A stretch of 19,891 bases of DNA from CAYWFF01 sp964458085 (GCA_964458085.1 CAYWFF010000017.1:1-19891); one strand, 5' to 3'; positions 7,531 to 15,604 are shown, numbered from the stretch's first letter. Notes: generated by a model from the letters alone, not told the origin. Program-made: numbers and translations.

Positions 7531-8223
7531 ATGGAAACAAATACTAGTCAAGCATTTGCACAAGGGACTAAAAAACTTGGCTCCCCCATTGCCATGCTTT
7601 TAACCATACTTATTTTATTGTTTTTGGGAGGGCAATACGGATACTCCATAATTAATAGCAAAATGACTGCATTGGACCAAATTACTACAGAAAAAAACAA
7701 CCTGGAAAAAAAGAAACAAACCTTACAGAATATCAGAAACAGTTTTGAAGACAATTTAGAAATTCCGGTAATTGCTTTACCAAGCAAAAACGCTGCTTTG
7801 TGGGTAATTGCAAATATGCGCACTAAGTCTCAAGAGAACGGGGTCACAATTAGCGAAATAGAACTTACCGACGAAAGCAACCTCACAACAGATATTTCCA
7901 GAGTCAACCTGACCCATACAGCAACTTCCGACAACATTGATAATTTAGTTTCTTATTTGAAATCACTGCAAACTGTTATCCCTATAGTATCTGTTGTCGA
8001 AGCAGACGTTAGCTATACTGATGAAACGCGGAGCCTTTTGACTGCTGAAGTAGAAATTGCTTCTTATTATTCAGCTTTTCCGGACACACTTCCCGACACC
8101 CAAATTAGTGAACTTTCGGCAGCAGAACAACAGACGTTGACCGATCTTACCCTTCTAACTAAACCTGAGTTTACTACCATGACACCGCTTGAAGATACAT
8201 CCCGCGATAACCCTTTCAATTAA
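7531..8223 (+). CDS. pilO: Type IV pilus inner-membrane assembly protein PilO
   Basis: A 230-residue bitopic protein. A transmembrane helix at about residues 18-38 (IAMLLTILILLFLGGQYGYS) is followed by a Lys/Glu/Asn-rich coiled coil (ITTEKNNLEKKKQTLQNIR) and a ferredoxin-like C-terminal domain, the PilO layout. The motif around IVSVVEADVSYTDE lies in that domain. The last ~40 residues are acidic and Thr-rich. Assignment depends largely on order after pilM and pilN and on architecture, since PilO is poorly conserved. It is the last gene of the pilus cluster; a 79-nt gap then separates it from convergent khpA, and I see no good terminator hairpin there. Confidence 0.85.
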   Translation: METNTSQAFAQGTKKLGSPIAMLLTILILLFLGGQYGYSIINSKMTALDQITTEKNNLEKKKQTLQNIRNSFEDNLEIPVIALPSKNAALWVIANMRTKSQENGVTISEIELTDESNLTTDISRVNLTHTATSDNIDNLVSYLKSLQTVIPIVSVVEADVSYTDETRSLLTAEVEIASYYSAFPDTLPDTQISELSAAEQQTLTDLTLLTKPEFTTMTPLEDTSRDNPFN

Positions 8224-8302
8224 CCCTTTTCAGCACCTCAAAATTTTAAGTGTAAAAAATTAATAAAAATTAGTTTGATGTTGAAGTTGAATAAAACTGA
8301 AG

Positions 8303-8533
8303 TTAGCGTTCCTCGACTTTAATATAAACTGTTTTTTCTTCCATTTTGCCTCTAACCCGTAAAACATCCTGAATGGATTTTATGGTGTGGCCGTCTTTGC
8401 CTATTACTATTCCCAACTTATCCTGGTCAACTTTTACCTGAAAATCGGTATGATTGTCGGAGCTTTCTTCTGTGATTTCAAAAAAATCTTCTCCAATTAG
8501 TTCCTTTAAAATAAAATGTAATAAATCTTTCAT
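8303..8533 (-). CDS. khpA: KH-domain RNA-binding protein KhpA
   Basis: A 76-residue single-KH protein. GIVIGKDGHTIKSIQDVLRV contains the GxxG loop (GKDG) that contacts single-stranded RNA. Size and sequence match the small KhpA/YlqC family, which in Firmicutes partners KhpB and is usually encoded beside rpsP. Here it starts 4 nt after the rpsP stop, the same conserved neighbourhood. No rimM or trmD follows; the next gene is the convergent pilO. Confidence 0.93.
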   Translation of the reverse strand: MKDLLHFILKELIGEDFFEITEESSDNHTDFQVKVDQDKLGIVIGKDGHTIKSIQDVLRVRGKMEEKTVYIKVEER

Positions 8534-8537
8534 ATCT

Positions 8538-8753
8538 CTACATTAGTTTTTTGACTGCGTCGGTTACGACTGCGCCTTTTTCTACCCATGCCTCAATACC
8601 TTTTTTATCAACCTTTTTAACTTTAGTTGCAGGATGCCAGTAGCCCAAAACCTCTAAGGCCTTACCGCTTCGTTTGCGCTGTTCGTCAATCGCAACTATA
8701 TGGTAGAAAGGAGCGTTTCTGGCTCCGGCGCGTGCTAGTCTAATTTTTATCAT
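8538..8753 (-). CDS. rpsP: Small ribosomal subunit protein bS16
   Basis: A 71-residue protein starting MIKIRLARAGARNAPFYHIVAID and continuing GKALEVLGYWHP, the diagnostic S16 motifs (RLxRxGxxxxPFYxIV and LGxxxP). It is slightly shorter than the ~80 residues of many S16 proteins because of a short C-terminus. S16 binds 16S rRNA in the 30S body and is needed for assembly. The ATG is 8 nt downstream of a well-formed promoter, so the 5' UTR would be about 1-2 nt. khpA follows after 4 nt. Confidence 0.96.
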   Translation of the reverse strand: MIKIRLARAGARNAPFYHIVAIDEQRKRSGKALEVLGYWHPATKVKKVDKKGIEAWVEKGAVVTDAVKKLM

Positions 8754-8761
8754 ACGAGGGT

Positions 8762-8790
8762 ATTGTAGCTAATATTTGTACTTAACGCAA
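8762..8790 (-). promoter_or_regulatory. sigma70-type promoter of rpsP-khpA
   Basis: On the minus strand TTGCGT (8790-8785), a 17-nt spacer and TACAAT (8767-8762) form a good promoter. Transcription would start about 1-2 nt before the rpsP ATG. It lies just after the rnc stop, so rpsP-khpA can be transcribed separately. Confidence 0.65.
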
Positions 8791-8808
8791 GAAACGTACA
8801 CAGCCGAG

Positions 8809-9483
8809 TTATTCCTGCCCCATCTTTTTTAAAGCTGCATGTGCTGCTTCCTGTGCTGCGAAACTTTTATTTTTTCCTGAACCGGTTCCCCAAACTTCTC
8901 CGTTAACCATTACTTCCAGTGTAAAAGTTTTATCGTGGTCAGGTCCGTCTTCTTCAGCTACTTCATATTTGGGCGCCATCAATCCTTGCGCTTGGACATA
9001 TTCCTGTAATCTGCTTTTTGCATCTTTAAGCGGTTCGTTTAATTTATCACTCATCTTGGCCAGTAGATTTTCCTTGATAAAGCTGTCTACTGCATCAATT
9101 CCTGAGTCAAGATATAGTGCACCGATTACAGCTTCAACTGTGTTTGCTAAAATTGAAGGATTGGTTCTTCCTCCGCCGTCCTCCTCTCCTTTGGATAAAT
9201 GTATCGCCTCGCCCAATGACAGAGAAACCGCAACTTCTGCTAAGTTTACCGTATTTACCAAATTTGCACGAAGTGCGGTCAAATAACCCTCTTCTTTGTC
9301 GGGCAATAACTCAAAAATATAGCGGGAAACGATAAATTCGAGAACCGCATCTCCTAAATATTCGAGACGTTCATTTGAAGTCCTAATGCTTGGATGTTCG
9401 TTAACCCATGATTTGTGAGTTAGAGCGTGTTCCAGGAGTTCCGAGTTTTGAAATAATGATTGAAGGTATGTGGTATCTGCCAT
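8809..9483 (-). CDS. rnc: Ribonuclease III
   Basis: A 224-residue double-strand-specific endoribonuclease that matures rRNA and other structured RNAs. The N-terminal catalytic domain has the signature NERLEYLGDAVLEF (residues 37-50), including the active-site Glu41 and Asp45. The second acidic motif reads LANTVEAV: the Glu is kept, but the position that is Asp in E. coli is Asn, a substitution I believe occurs in some other bacteria. A double-stranded RNA-binding domain occupies about residues 155-222 and ends AAQEAAHAALKKM. Length is normal. It starts 6 nt after the acyl-carrier-like gene, echoing the acpP-rnc order of many bacteria. Confidence 0.96.
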   Translation of the reverse strand: MADTTYLQSLFQNSELLEHALTHKSWVNEHPSIRTSNERLEYLGDAVLEFIVSRYIFELLPDKEEGYLTALRANLVNTVNLAEVAVSLSLGEAIHLSKGEEDGGGRTNPSILANTVEAVIGALYLDSGIDAVDSFIKENLLAKMSDKLNEPLKDAKSRLQEYVQAQGLMAPKYEVAEEDGPDHDKTFTLEVMVNGEVWGTGSGKNKSFAAQEAAHAALKKMGQE

Positions 9484-9489
9484 AACAAT

Positions 9490-9732
9490 TTATTCCATGT
9501 ATTCTTTTGCGCTAAGTGCTTCACTTAGGTCTTGAACAGTGTCGACTTCAGAAAGATCAATGTCGGATGTCTCAACCCCCGCTTCTTCCAGTTGTTGCAG
9601 GAAATCCGTTATCTCCAAAGCACTCATATGTAAATCATCCTTAAGTGAGTCTTCTTCAGAAATATCCTCGGCTTCCACTCCAAGTTGCTCCGACAACAGA
9701 TTTTTTATTTTATTTAAAAATTGTTTTTCCAT
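9490..9732 (-). CDS. Acyl-carrier-protein-like protein
   Basis: An 80-residue acidic, all-helical protein that aligns with acyl carrier protein over its whole length: helix I (FLNKIKNLLSEQLGV), the SEEDSLKDDL loop, helix II (SALEITDFLQQLEE) and a C-terminal VDTVQDLSEAL. The phosphopantetheine site is degenerate. The usual DSL is replaced by HMSA; a Ser remains at about residue 53, but its Asp and Leu neighbours are absent and one residue is missing. It could still carry 4'-phosphopantetheine, or it may have another role. The order acyl carrier then rnc (6-nt gap) is ancestral-looking, and nusB lies upstream. I did not give a gene symbol because carrier function is uncertain. Confidence 0.75.
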   Translation of the reverse strand: MEKQFLNKIKNLLSEQLGVEAEDISEEDSLKDDLHMSALEITDFLQQLEEAGVETSDIDLSEVDTVQDLSEALSAKEYME

Positions 9733-9746
9733 AAATAGTTTCTGGT

Positions 9747-9752
9747 ATTATA
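9747..9752 (-). promoter_or_regulatory. Consensus -10 box before the acyl-carrier-like gene
   Basis: A perfect TATAAT (9752-9747) lies 14 nt before the ATG at 9732. The best -35 (TTGAAT) is at a long 19-nt spacer, so strength is uncertain. It would start a transcript for the acyl-carrier-like gene and rnc. Confidence 0.45.
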
Positions 9753-9806
9753 GTAGCATACATATAAGCGTATTCAACAACAACCTGTTTCGGTTTATCG
9801 AAGTAT

Positions 9807-10169
9807 TTATACTGCCTCTCCGAAGTCTTTGTATATGGTACCCAAAACCCCGTTAACAAACGACGGAGAATTGTCTCCGCCAAATTCTTTTGCCAGTTCG
9901 ACCGCCTCATCGATTACAACCTTAGGAGGTGTAACTGCTTCCTCCAATTCATAAACTGCCAATCTTAATATGGCAAGATCGATTTTATTTAGCTTATCAA
10001 CAGGCCAAGTCGGAGCCGCTTTTGCAATTTTTTCGTCAAATAAAGCTTTTTCAATCAATACCGCCTTAACCAGTTCATTTGATTTAGGTTGGTGTGTGAA
10101 ACTTTCAGCAAAGAGGATCTTTACGGCTTCACGGCGTTGTTGGTGTCTGGGGTCCTGAGCAGTACGCAT
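9807..10169 (-). CDS. nusB: Transcription antitermination factor NusB
   Basis: A 120-residue all-helical protein. It starts with RTAQDPRHQQRREAVKILF (the arginine-rich N-terminal helix that contacts boxA RNA) and ends with the diagnostic ILRLAVYELEE and VVIDEAVELAKEFGG...FVNGVLGTI motifs. NusB with NusE (S10) binds boxA in rRNA leaders and prevents premature termination. It is somewhat shorter than E. coli NusB (139 residues). It starts 16 nt after rpmF and is presumably cotranscribed from the promoter at 10357-10385. A GAGGAG in the end of rpmF, 12 nt before the ATG, is one of the few Shine-Dalgarno-like sequences in the window. Confidence 0.95.
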   Translation of the reverse strand: MRTAQDPRHQQRREAVKILFAESFTHQPKSNELVKAVLIEKALFDEKIAKAAPTWPVDKLNKIDLAILRLAVYELEEAVTPPKVVIDEAVELAKEFGGDNSPSFVNGVLGTIYKDFGEAV

Positions 10170-10185
10170 ATTTTAAACTTACTCC

Positions 10186-10347
10186 TCACTTATAGTGACC
10201 GCAATAAGGGCATGCTTTGTGAGGCTCTTTCAGCTTTTTACAGTTTTCGCACAGTGTCAAATTGGCAAGTTTCAGCCGATTTGTTGCAGCGTTTTTACGC
10301 CTATTGGTTCTGCCGTGCGTATGTTTCTTTTTCGGTAATGGTGTCAT
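10186..10347 (-). CDS. rpmF: Large ribosomal subunit protein bL32
   Basis: A 53-residue ribosomal protein. It begins MTPLPKKKHTHGRTNRRK, the L32 N-terminal motif (xPKxxxSxxRxxxRR), and ends with two CxxC pairs (CENC and CPYCG) of the zinc-binding form. It lies in the exit-tunnel region of the 50S subunit. The ATG is at 10347-10345 and the TGA at 10188-10186. A strong promoter sits just upstream and nusB follows after 16 nt. Confidence 0.95.
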   Translation of the reverse strand: MTPLPKKKHTHGRTNRRKNAATNRLKLANLTLCENCKKLKEPHKACPYCGHYK

Positions 10348-10356
10348 AACCTGCTA

Positions 10357-10385
10357 ATTGTACAGACATAGCCTCGAGTTTGCAA
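10357..10385 (-). promoter_or_regulatory. sigma70-type promoter of rpmF-nusB
   Basis: TTGCAA (10385-10380), a 17-nt spacer and TACAAT (10362-10357) are read on the minus strand. The -10 ends 9 nt before the rpmF ATG, giving a 5' UTR of only 2-3 nt. It lies in the short gap after the recG stop. Confidence 0.65.
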
Positions 10386-10397
10386 CTGGTTGTTGTT

Positions 10398-12419
10398 TTA
10401 GTTTAAAGCTTGATCTTTCGGGAAAGCCTTATTGATTACTTTTTGATATGGAGTGGGGTTTTTATATATTTCTTCAGCAATTTTTCGGGTGGTCATTATA
10501 AGTTTTGAATCCTGCCAGCTTGCTATTTTTAATTCTGAAAAGCCGTGCTGTCTTAGGCCGTACACTTCACCGGGTCCCCTGAGTTTTAGATCGAGTTCCG
10601 CTAATTCAAACCCTGAGTGTATTGTTTGCATTGCGCTTAATCGCGTCTGGGTGGTCATGGTCTCGCTTTCTGTTAAAAGTAAACAGTATGACTTTTTTTC
10701 ACTTCTGCCTACGCGTCCGCGGAGTTGGTGAAGTTGCGCAAGTCCGAATCGCTCTGCTGCCTCAATTACCATAATGGTTGCATTGGGGATATCTATGCCC
10801 ACTTCAACAACAGGTGTAGAAACTAAGATATCGAACTTTTTTTCCTTAAAATCAGAAAGAATCTGATCTTTTTCCTTTGCTTTTTGCCTGCCGTGTAAAA
10901 GCCCCACTTTCCGTTTGGGAAAAAGTTTGACTAATTTTTCAAACTCAACAGTTGCAGCTTTTACTTCTTTCATGGATTCGTATTCGGACTCATCAATCAA
11001 GGGATAAATTATAAATACCTGCACGTTTTCTTTTTCAATTTGGGAGTCAATCCAGCGAAATCCGTTTAGCCTTTTATATTTAGGTACTAACCAAGTCGTA
11101 ATTGGCTTTCTGCCTTTTGGCATATCAGTCAGAACCGAGAGGTCTAAGTCACCGTAGAGTGTGAGAGCAATCGTCCGAGGAATAGGTGTTGCTGTCATAG
11201 TCAAAACATGCGGTGCGACAGCAGCCTGAGTAGTTTTTTCAATCAAATGTGTTCGCTGTTCAACCCCAAAACGATGCTGTTCATCTATTACTACAAAAGC
11301 CACATTATCAAAAGGTACTTTTTTGTGTAAAAGTGCATGGGTGCCTATGAAAATATCAGTTCTTCCCGGATCTTTCACTTCCCCTTGGGCAGTAACAACC
11401 GATAAACGGATCTTAAAAGGTTCCAGAAGTTCTGAAAGTGTTTTGAAATGTTGCTGAGCTAAAATCTGAGTTGGCGCCATAACTACAGTTTGTTTTTCTG
11501 AAAGAAAAGCAGCGTAAGCGCCAACTGCCGCAACTACTGTTTTTCCCGAGCCTACATCTCCTTCGAGGAGCCTGTTCATCGGTTTGTCTTTGGCGAGATC
11601 CTGGGTTATCTCGGAAATTACCTTTTTTTGCGAAGGAGTTAGTTCAAACGGAAGTTTCACGATAAAGTTTGCTAACTCTTCCTTTTTTGGTTTTAAAATA
11701 CTCGCAGGTGTTAAATTGAGCCATTCTTTTTTTCTTTGGAAACTGCGTAGGTGCAATAGTAATAATTCTTCAAACGCCAGTCTGTCTTTTGCGACCTGTG
11801 CTTCTTTTTCGTCCCGTGGGAAATGTATCCGCTCTATTGCTTTCATGAAGGACATTAGCTTGTGTTTTTCAACTATACTTCCTGGTAAATATTCTTCGTA
11901 TTCATCTGGGTCAAGTCGTGCTAAGGCGTCTTTAATTCTCGCTCTTAACCACTTTGAAGTGATACCTGCAGTTTCCGGATATTGGGGGACAAGACGTCCC
12001 GTATGTAGTGTCACCAGGCCCGAGCGTTCGAATTGGGGGGAAATCAAAGCGATTTTACGGCTAAAAAAGTCTGCCTTTCCGGAAAAGGAATACTCTTCGC
12101 CTTCGATGAGGGTTTTTACAATGAACGGTTGGTTGAAAAATACTACTGTGATAGAGCCTGTAGCATCAGTCACTTTAAGAGTCTGAAAGTTTTTACCTCT
12201 TTTAGTGTATACATTTTTAACATCACTAATATAGCCTTTAATTGTCAGGGTTACTCCGGGTTGGACTTTGGCAATTTCGGTTGTCAGCCGAAAATCAAAG
12301 TATTTACTGGGGATGTGGAAAAGAAGATCCTGAATTGAGAAAATAGCCAGTTTTTCAAGTTTGTGTTTATACTGCGGACCTACAAAGGGAAGGGAGCCAA
12401 CAGATGATATTAGTTTCAT
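10398..12419 (-). CDS. recG: ATP-dependent DNA helicase RecG
   Basis: A 673-residue superfamily 2 helicase that remodels stalled replication forks and Holliday junctions. The N-terminal ~150 residues form the OB-fold wedge domain (TIKGYISDVKN... and VTDATGSITVVFFNQ). The motor has Walker A GDVGSGKT at about residue 287, the DEQH box (VVIDEQHRFG, about 377) that marks RecG/Mfd helicases, TMTATPIPRT, and QLRGRVGRS near 565. A FELAELDLKLRGPGEVYGLRQHG segment near the end matches the RecG helical hairpin region. Length is close to the family's 690. The ATG at 12419 is the one just after an extended -10 box, predicting a leaderless message. Confidence 0.97.
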   Translation of the reverse strand: MKLISSVGSLPFVGPQYKHKLEKLAIFSIQDLLFHIPSKYFDFRLTTEIAKVQPGVTLTIKGYISDVKNVYTKRGKNFQTLKVTDATGSITVVFFNQPFIVKTLIEGEEYSFSGKADFFSRKIALISPQFERSGLVTLHTGRLVPQYPETAGITSKWLRARIKDALARLDPDEYEEYLPGSIVEKHKLMSFMKAIERIHFPRDEKEAQVAKDRLAFEELLLLHLRSFQRKKEWLNLTPASILKPKKEELANFIVKLPFELTPSQKKVISEITQDLAKDKPMNRLLEGDVGSGKTVVAAVGAYAAFLSEKQTVVMAPTQILAQQHFKTLSELLEPFKIRLSVVTAQGEVKDPGRTDIFIGTHALLHKKVPFDNVAFVVIDEQHRFGVEQRTHLIEKTTQAAVAPHVLTMTATPIPRTIALTLYGDLDLSVLTDMPKGRKPITTWLVPKYKRLNGFRWIDSQIEKENVQVFIIYPLIDESEYESMKEVKAATVEFEKLVKLFPKRKVGLLHGRQKAKEKDQILSDFKEKKFDILVSTPVVEVGIDIPNATIMVIEAAERFGLAQLHQLRGRVGRSEKKSYCLLLTESETMTTQTRLSAMQTIHSGFELAELDLKLRGPGEVYGLRQHGFSELKIASWQDSKLIMTTRKIAEEIYKNPTPYQKVINKAFPKDQALN

Positions 12420-12425
12420 GAGCTA

Positions 12426-12434
12426 ATAATAGCA
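12426..12434 (-). promoter_or_regulatory. Extended -10 box 6 nt before the recG ATG
   Basis: TGCTATTAT is read on the minus strand from 12434 to 12426, with the hexamer TATTAT ending 6 nt before the ATG at 12419. No clear -35 is seen. Transcription should begin at or next to the start codon. Confidence 0.55.
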
Positions 12435-12446
12435 TGAGAGACATAT

Positions 12447-12551
12447 TTAGATATAAAGCAGAAACGGCAGAAAAGTAGATAAGAGTAAGCCTATCGTAGC
12501 AATTATTAATATAGCTGTGACTAATGCACGTTTTTTACCTTTAAATTTCAT
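12447..12551 (-). CDS. Putative single-span membrane microprotein, 34 residues
   Basis: The frame opens at ATG 12551-12549 and stops at TAA 12449-12447. The product starts MKFKGKKRA (basic) and continues into one hydrophobic stretch of about 24 residues (VTAILIIATIGLLL...), the layout of a small positive-inside membrane protein. I do not recognise a family. It lies between tyrS and recG in an otherwise gene-free 193-nt gap, on the same strand. AAGGA occurs 13 nt upstream of the ATG, which is far for a Shine-Dalgarno. The recG promoter lies just after its stop. It could be chance; the tidy basic-plus-hydrophobic design is the main argument for it. Confidence 0.45.
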   Translation of the reverse strand: MKFKGKKRALVTAILIIATIGLLLSTFLPFLLYI

Positions 12552-12612
12552 ATTTTTATTTTTTTCCTTGTATCTGGCGTGTAAAGCCGGACATAATTCG
12601 TATATATAATAG

Positions 12613-13782
12613 CTATTTTTTCTTGATTTCTATGAAAGTTTTTTTCCCTATTTTGATTTTTTCCCCACCGAAAAGTTTAAATGCGCCATCCTTTGTTTTT
12701 ACTCCGTCGACTTCGACTGCGTTTTGTTCTAAAAGACGTTTTGCTTCGGATTTGCTGCCTACTGCTTCAGTTATTAAATCAACTATAGCTGATGGCTCTC
12801 CAATATTAACAACTTGGGCATTTTCTGCAAAATTTCCTTTCTGAAAGGTGTTTTCAAAAAACTTTTGAGCATCTACGGCATCTTCTTCACTGTGAAGTTC
12901 TTTGACAACTTCAAATGCGAGTTCTTTTTTGGCTTCTAAAGGATTAAGAGAGCCTGTTTTTAGACCTTGTTCCACTTCGTAAACTCGTTCAAGCGGTGTG
13001 TTGGTAACTAATTCCATATAGGTGACTATGTGTTCATCATTTAGACCTAAAAGCTTGCCATACATATCGTTTGGTGTGTCTGTTAGCCAAACACAATTAC
13101 CTGAACTTTTACTCATTTGTTTGCCATCGGTTCCAACGATCATCGGTGTAGTCAGGACGTACTTTTCACGGTCATTCATTTTTCTTTGGAGTTCGCGGCC
13201 GATAAGCATGTTAAATTCCTGGTCAGTTCCGCCTATTTCCAAATCAACATCCATAACAACAGAATCAAATCCTTGTAAAAGAGGATACATAGTTTCGTGA
13301 TACCAGACGGTATCCCCAGCAGCAATTCTTCTTTGGAACATCTCACGCTTAAACAGTTGGACAGCAGAAATATTGGACGCTATTTTAATAATTTCTTTCA
13401 ATTTCAGTTCAGTTAGCCAATCTCCATTTTGTTTAATTGTTACTTTGTCCCAATCAACAAGTTTTGATACCTGATCTTTCCAGGTTTTGATGTTTTCATC
13501 AATTTCTTCCTGCGTTATTAATTTCCTTCCAGTATCTCTGCCTGACGGATCTCCAGCTAGGACTGTACCTGTTCCAAAAAGGAAAATTACTTCGTGTCCG
13601 GCGTCTGCAAAATCCATTAATTTCCGAATACCCACACTGTGGCCCAAGTGGAGTCTGCCTCCGGTAGGGTCAAACCCCTGATACAGTCTTATTTTTTGTT
13701 TTGTCATTAGTTTTTCAAGTCCTTCCTTTTCAGGAAGCACTTTAGCAACTCTTCGTGTTAATATTTCATCAGAAAATTTCAT
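12613..13782 (-). CDS. tyrS: Tyrosyl-tRNA synthetase
   Basis: A 389-residue class I synthetase that attaches tyrosine to tRNA-Tyr. The HIGH-like motif is HLGH (residues 45-48) within GFDPTGGRLHLGHS. GGTDQEFNMLIGRELQ is the tyrosine-binding-site segment, and MSKSS near residue 223 is the KMSKS loop. A C-terminal S4 RNA-binding domain covers about the last 65 residues (GSKSEAKRLLEQNAVEVDG). YHETMYPLLQGFD corresponds to the segment forming the tyrosine pocket. Length suits the shorter TyrRS form. It starts 4 nt after the DUF3604 stop, so it is probably the last gene of the transcript that begins with the tyrosine T-box leader at 17008. The ATG at 13782 has no Shine-Dalgarno. Confidence 0.96.
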   Translation of the reverse strand: MKFSDEILTRRVAKVLPEKEGLEKLMTKQKIRLYQGFDPTGGRLHLGHSVGIRKLMDFADAGHEVIFLFGTGTVLAGDPSGRDTGRKLITQEEIDENIKTWKDQVSKLVDWDKVTIKQNGDWLTELKLKEIIKIASNISAVQLFKREMFQRRIAAGDTVWYHETMYPLLQGFDSVVMDVDLEIGGTDQEFNMLIGRELQRKMNDREKYVLTTPMIVGTDGKQMSKSSGNCVWLTDTPNDMYGKLLGLNDEHIVTYMELVTNTPLERVYEVEQGLKTGSLNPLEAKKELAFEVVKELHSEEDAVDAQKFFENTFQKGNFAENAQVVNIGEPSAIVDLITEAVGSKSEAKRLLEQNAVEVDGVKTKDGAFKLFGGEKIKIGKKTFIEIKKK

Positions 13783-13786
13783 AAGG

Positions 13787-15601
13787 TTATTTTACTATCT
13801 TTGAGCTTTTTGTTATAGAGATAAAAATCGGACTTGTCCATCCGATCTCCTTGTCTTTTTGGATCACTCTTAAAAATAATGCATGCTCGCTATTTTCAAA
13901 ACTTAGATTGCCAGATAATGCAAATTCGTTTTTATTTAATTTATTTGATCTCCATTTCTTCTTTATTGTTGATCTATCAAATAGTTCAACTGACTTTAAA
14001 CCATCTGTTCCTACAATTTTGATAAAAAACTTTAATGTGTTCTTCTTTTTCAGATTTAGCTCATCCCCCATTATCCACTTCTTACCTTTCTGGTCTTTAA
14101 TGCAAAAATCAATAAAAGGACGATGGCCGGAAGTTGCATAGCAGTGTCTATTTTTTAAGCTATTAAATATTTCATTTCTGGTTAAATTATTAGCCAAAAT
14201 ACATGTTAATCCACCTTTTTGAGGAAACAAATCCCGAGTTGGCATTTCAAAACCGGGTCTGCCCGTGTGTCCATCGCTATTTGCCATAATACCGACCTTG
14301 TAATTTTTTTCCAAAGCCTCAAAAAATAGTTCTTCGGAATTTCCCCATGCTGAATATACTTCTACCAGTTTCTCGAGTTTTTTGTTATGAAAATTTAAGT
14401 TAGCCTTTCTTCCTCCACTGTGTGCTGCAACTATAGCTTTTCCTTCTAACTTGGCATACAAATCTGTTACCGTTGCTGCAATGTTTTTAGTTTTTCCATC
14501 TTTGATTAATGCATTTGAAGAACGAAATATTTCCTCCTGCTCGTTTTCAAAAAATACATTTCTATCTCCCCCAAGAGACACATTTCCCGACCACTCATAA
14601 CCAGGTATCACCACAAAATTTCCATTTTTATTGAATTTACGGCTTAATTTATTAATTATTTTCACAAAAGCGTTACTTAACTGAAAATCGTTCCCTTGAT
14701 GAGAAGCAACATCCAAGCGACCATAGTCTCGCGCAGCCCTAAAAAAATCTTCATTAGTATTACTTTTTACCCCAACTGTTTCTTCAGATTGCCCATGCAG
14801 ATCTGCCCAAAATAGGTTTCTTTCACATTTCTTTTTAAAAACTAAAGGGTTTGATGTAGCAGATATCTTTTTGAAAACTGCTTTTACAAATTTTGTTTTC
14901 TTGTCTCCTTTTATGTGGGTAATTGATCTACCTTTCCGAACATTGGCTGTCTTTATTTTTGTTCCATCCTTTGTCTGCCAGATGATCTGACAATTTCCGT
15001 CTTGTTTAATACAAGGATTACCCCAAGTATCATCAACTCTTACAAATACCGGTACGGATTTGTTCGTCTCTGCTAAAGTACTGGTGATAACTGTAAGTTT
15101 TCTAGGCTTACCTGCCTTTATAGATATTAGAGGTGAATTGTGAATTTCAGAGAATCTGCCTATTCCCCATGGGTCGATAAATATTTTAAGTTCCCATTTG
15201 TCCTCTACGAAGGTTTGCACACGCCAATTCTTGAATTTAAGTATTATTTGGGTTTCCGGATCAAGACTCTTATTTAATAAAGTAAGGATCATTCCTTTCC
15301 ACCAAGGTCTCTCGTGAAGTTTATGGTGGATTCCTGTGGTTGAATTTTCCGGAATGAGAACCGCTTTTGAGTCAGCTGCAGTAATTTTGACATAGTTATC
15401 TGCTTTTGGATCTGAAAATTGTGGTGTTCCCATATCGGATATTGCCCGAAATAATACTTTTATACTTCCTCCTTTTTGGAGTCCGAACGTCCCTAAAGTA
15501 ATTTTTAGGCTACAATTTATGCTAGCTCCGGCTGTCGCATTATTGATAGACAGAAAAACCTTTGCAATAGTATTGTTGACAGAATTATTAAAGTCTTTCA
15601 T
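13787..15601 (-). CDS. DUF3604 family protein, predicted metal-dependent hydrolase
   Basis: A 604-residue protein. The C-terminal half has the marks of DUF3604, a branch of the PHP-type metal-dependent hydrolases: NLFWADLHGQSE near residue 266, SHQGND shortly after, VIPGYEWSG, VAAHSGGR near 394, and MANSDGHTGRPG near 442, with His/Asp residues placed as metal ligands. The N-terminal ~260 residues look beta-rich and resemble no domain I can name. No signal peptide is visible, so the protein is probably cytoplasmic. Substrate is unknown; PHP proteins usually hydrolyse phosphoesters. It lies 3 nt after the sulfotransferase-like gene and 4 nt before tyrS. It has no evident link to tyrosine, so it may have been inserted into a T-box-tyrS operon. 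Confidence 0.8.
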   Translation of the reverse strand: MKDFNNSVNNTIAKVFLSINNATAGASINCSLKITLGTFGLQKGGSIKVLFRAISDMGTPQFSDPKADNYVKITAADSKAVLIPENSTTGIHHKLHERPWWKGMILTLLNKSLDPETQIILKFKNWRVQTFVEDKWELKIFIDPWGIGRFSEIHNSPLISIKAGKPRKLTVITSTLAETNKSVPVFVRVDDTWGNPCIKQDGNCQIIWQTKDGTKIKTANVRKGRSITHIKGDKKTKFVKAVFKKISATSNPLVFKKKCERNLFWADLHGQSEETVGVKSNTNEDFFRAARDYGRLDVASHQGNDFQLSNAFVKIINKLSRKFNKNGNFVVIPGYEWSGNVSLGGDRNVFFENEQEEIFRSSNALIKDGKTKNIAATVTDLYAKLEGKAIVAAHSGGRKANLNFHNKKLEKLVEVYSAWGNSEELFFEALEKNYKVGIMANSDGHTGRPGFEMPTRDLFPQKGGLTCILANNLTRNEIFNSLKNRHCYATSGHRPFIDFCIKDQKGKKWIMGDELNLKKKNTLKFFIKIVGTDGLKSVELFDRSTIKKKWRSNKLNKNEFALSGNLSFENSEHALFLRVIQKDKEIGWTSPIFISITKSSKIVK

Positions 15602-15604
15602 GGT

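Noticed and set aside
8224..8302. Bidirectional terminator between pilO and khpA
   Set aside because: The gap is AT-rich with a small AAAATTTT palindrome but no stable stem followed by a T run.
11584..12186. Open frame of 200 codons on the plus strand
   Set aside because: It is antisense to recG, whose motifs are complete; composition is that of a shadow frame.
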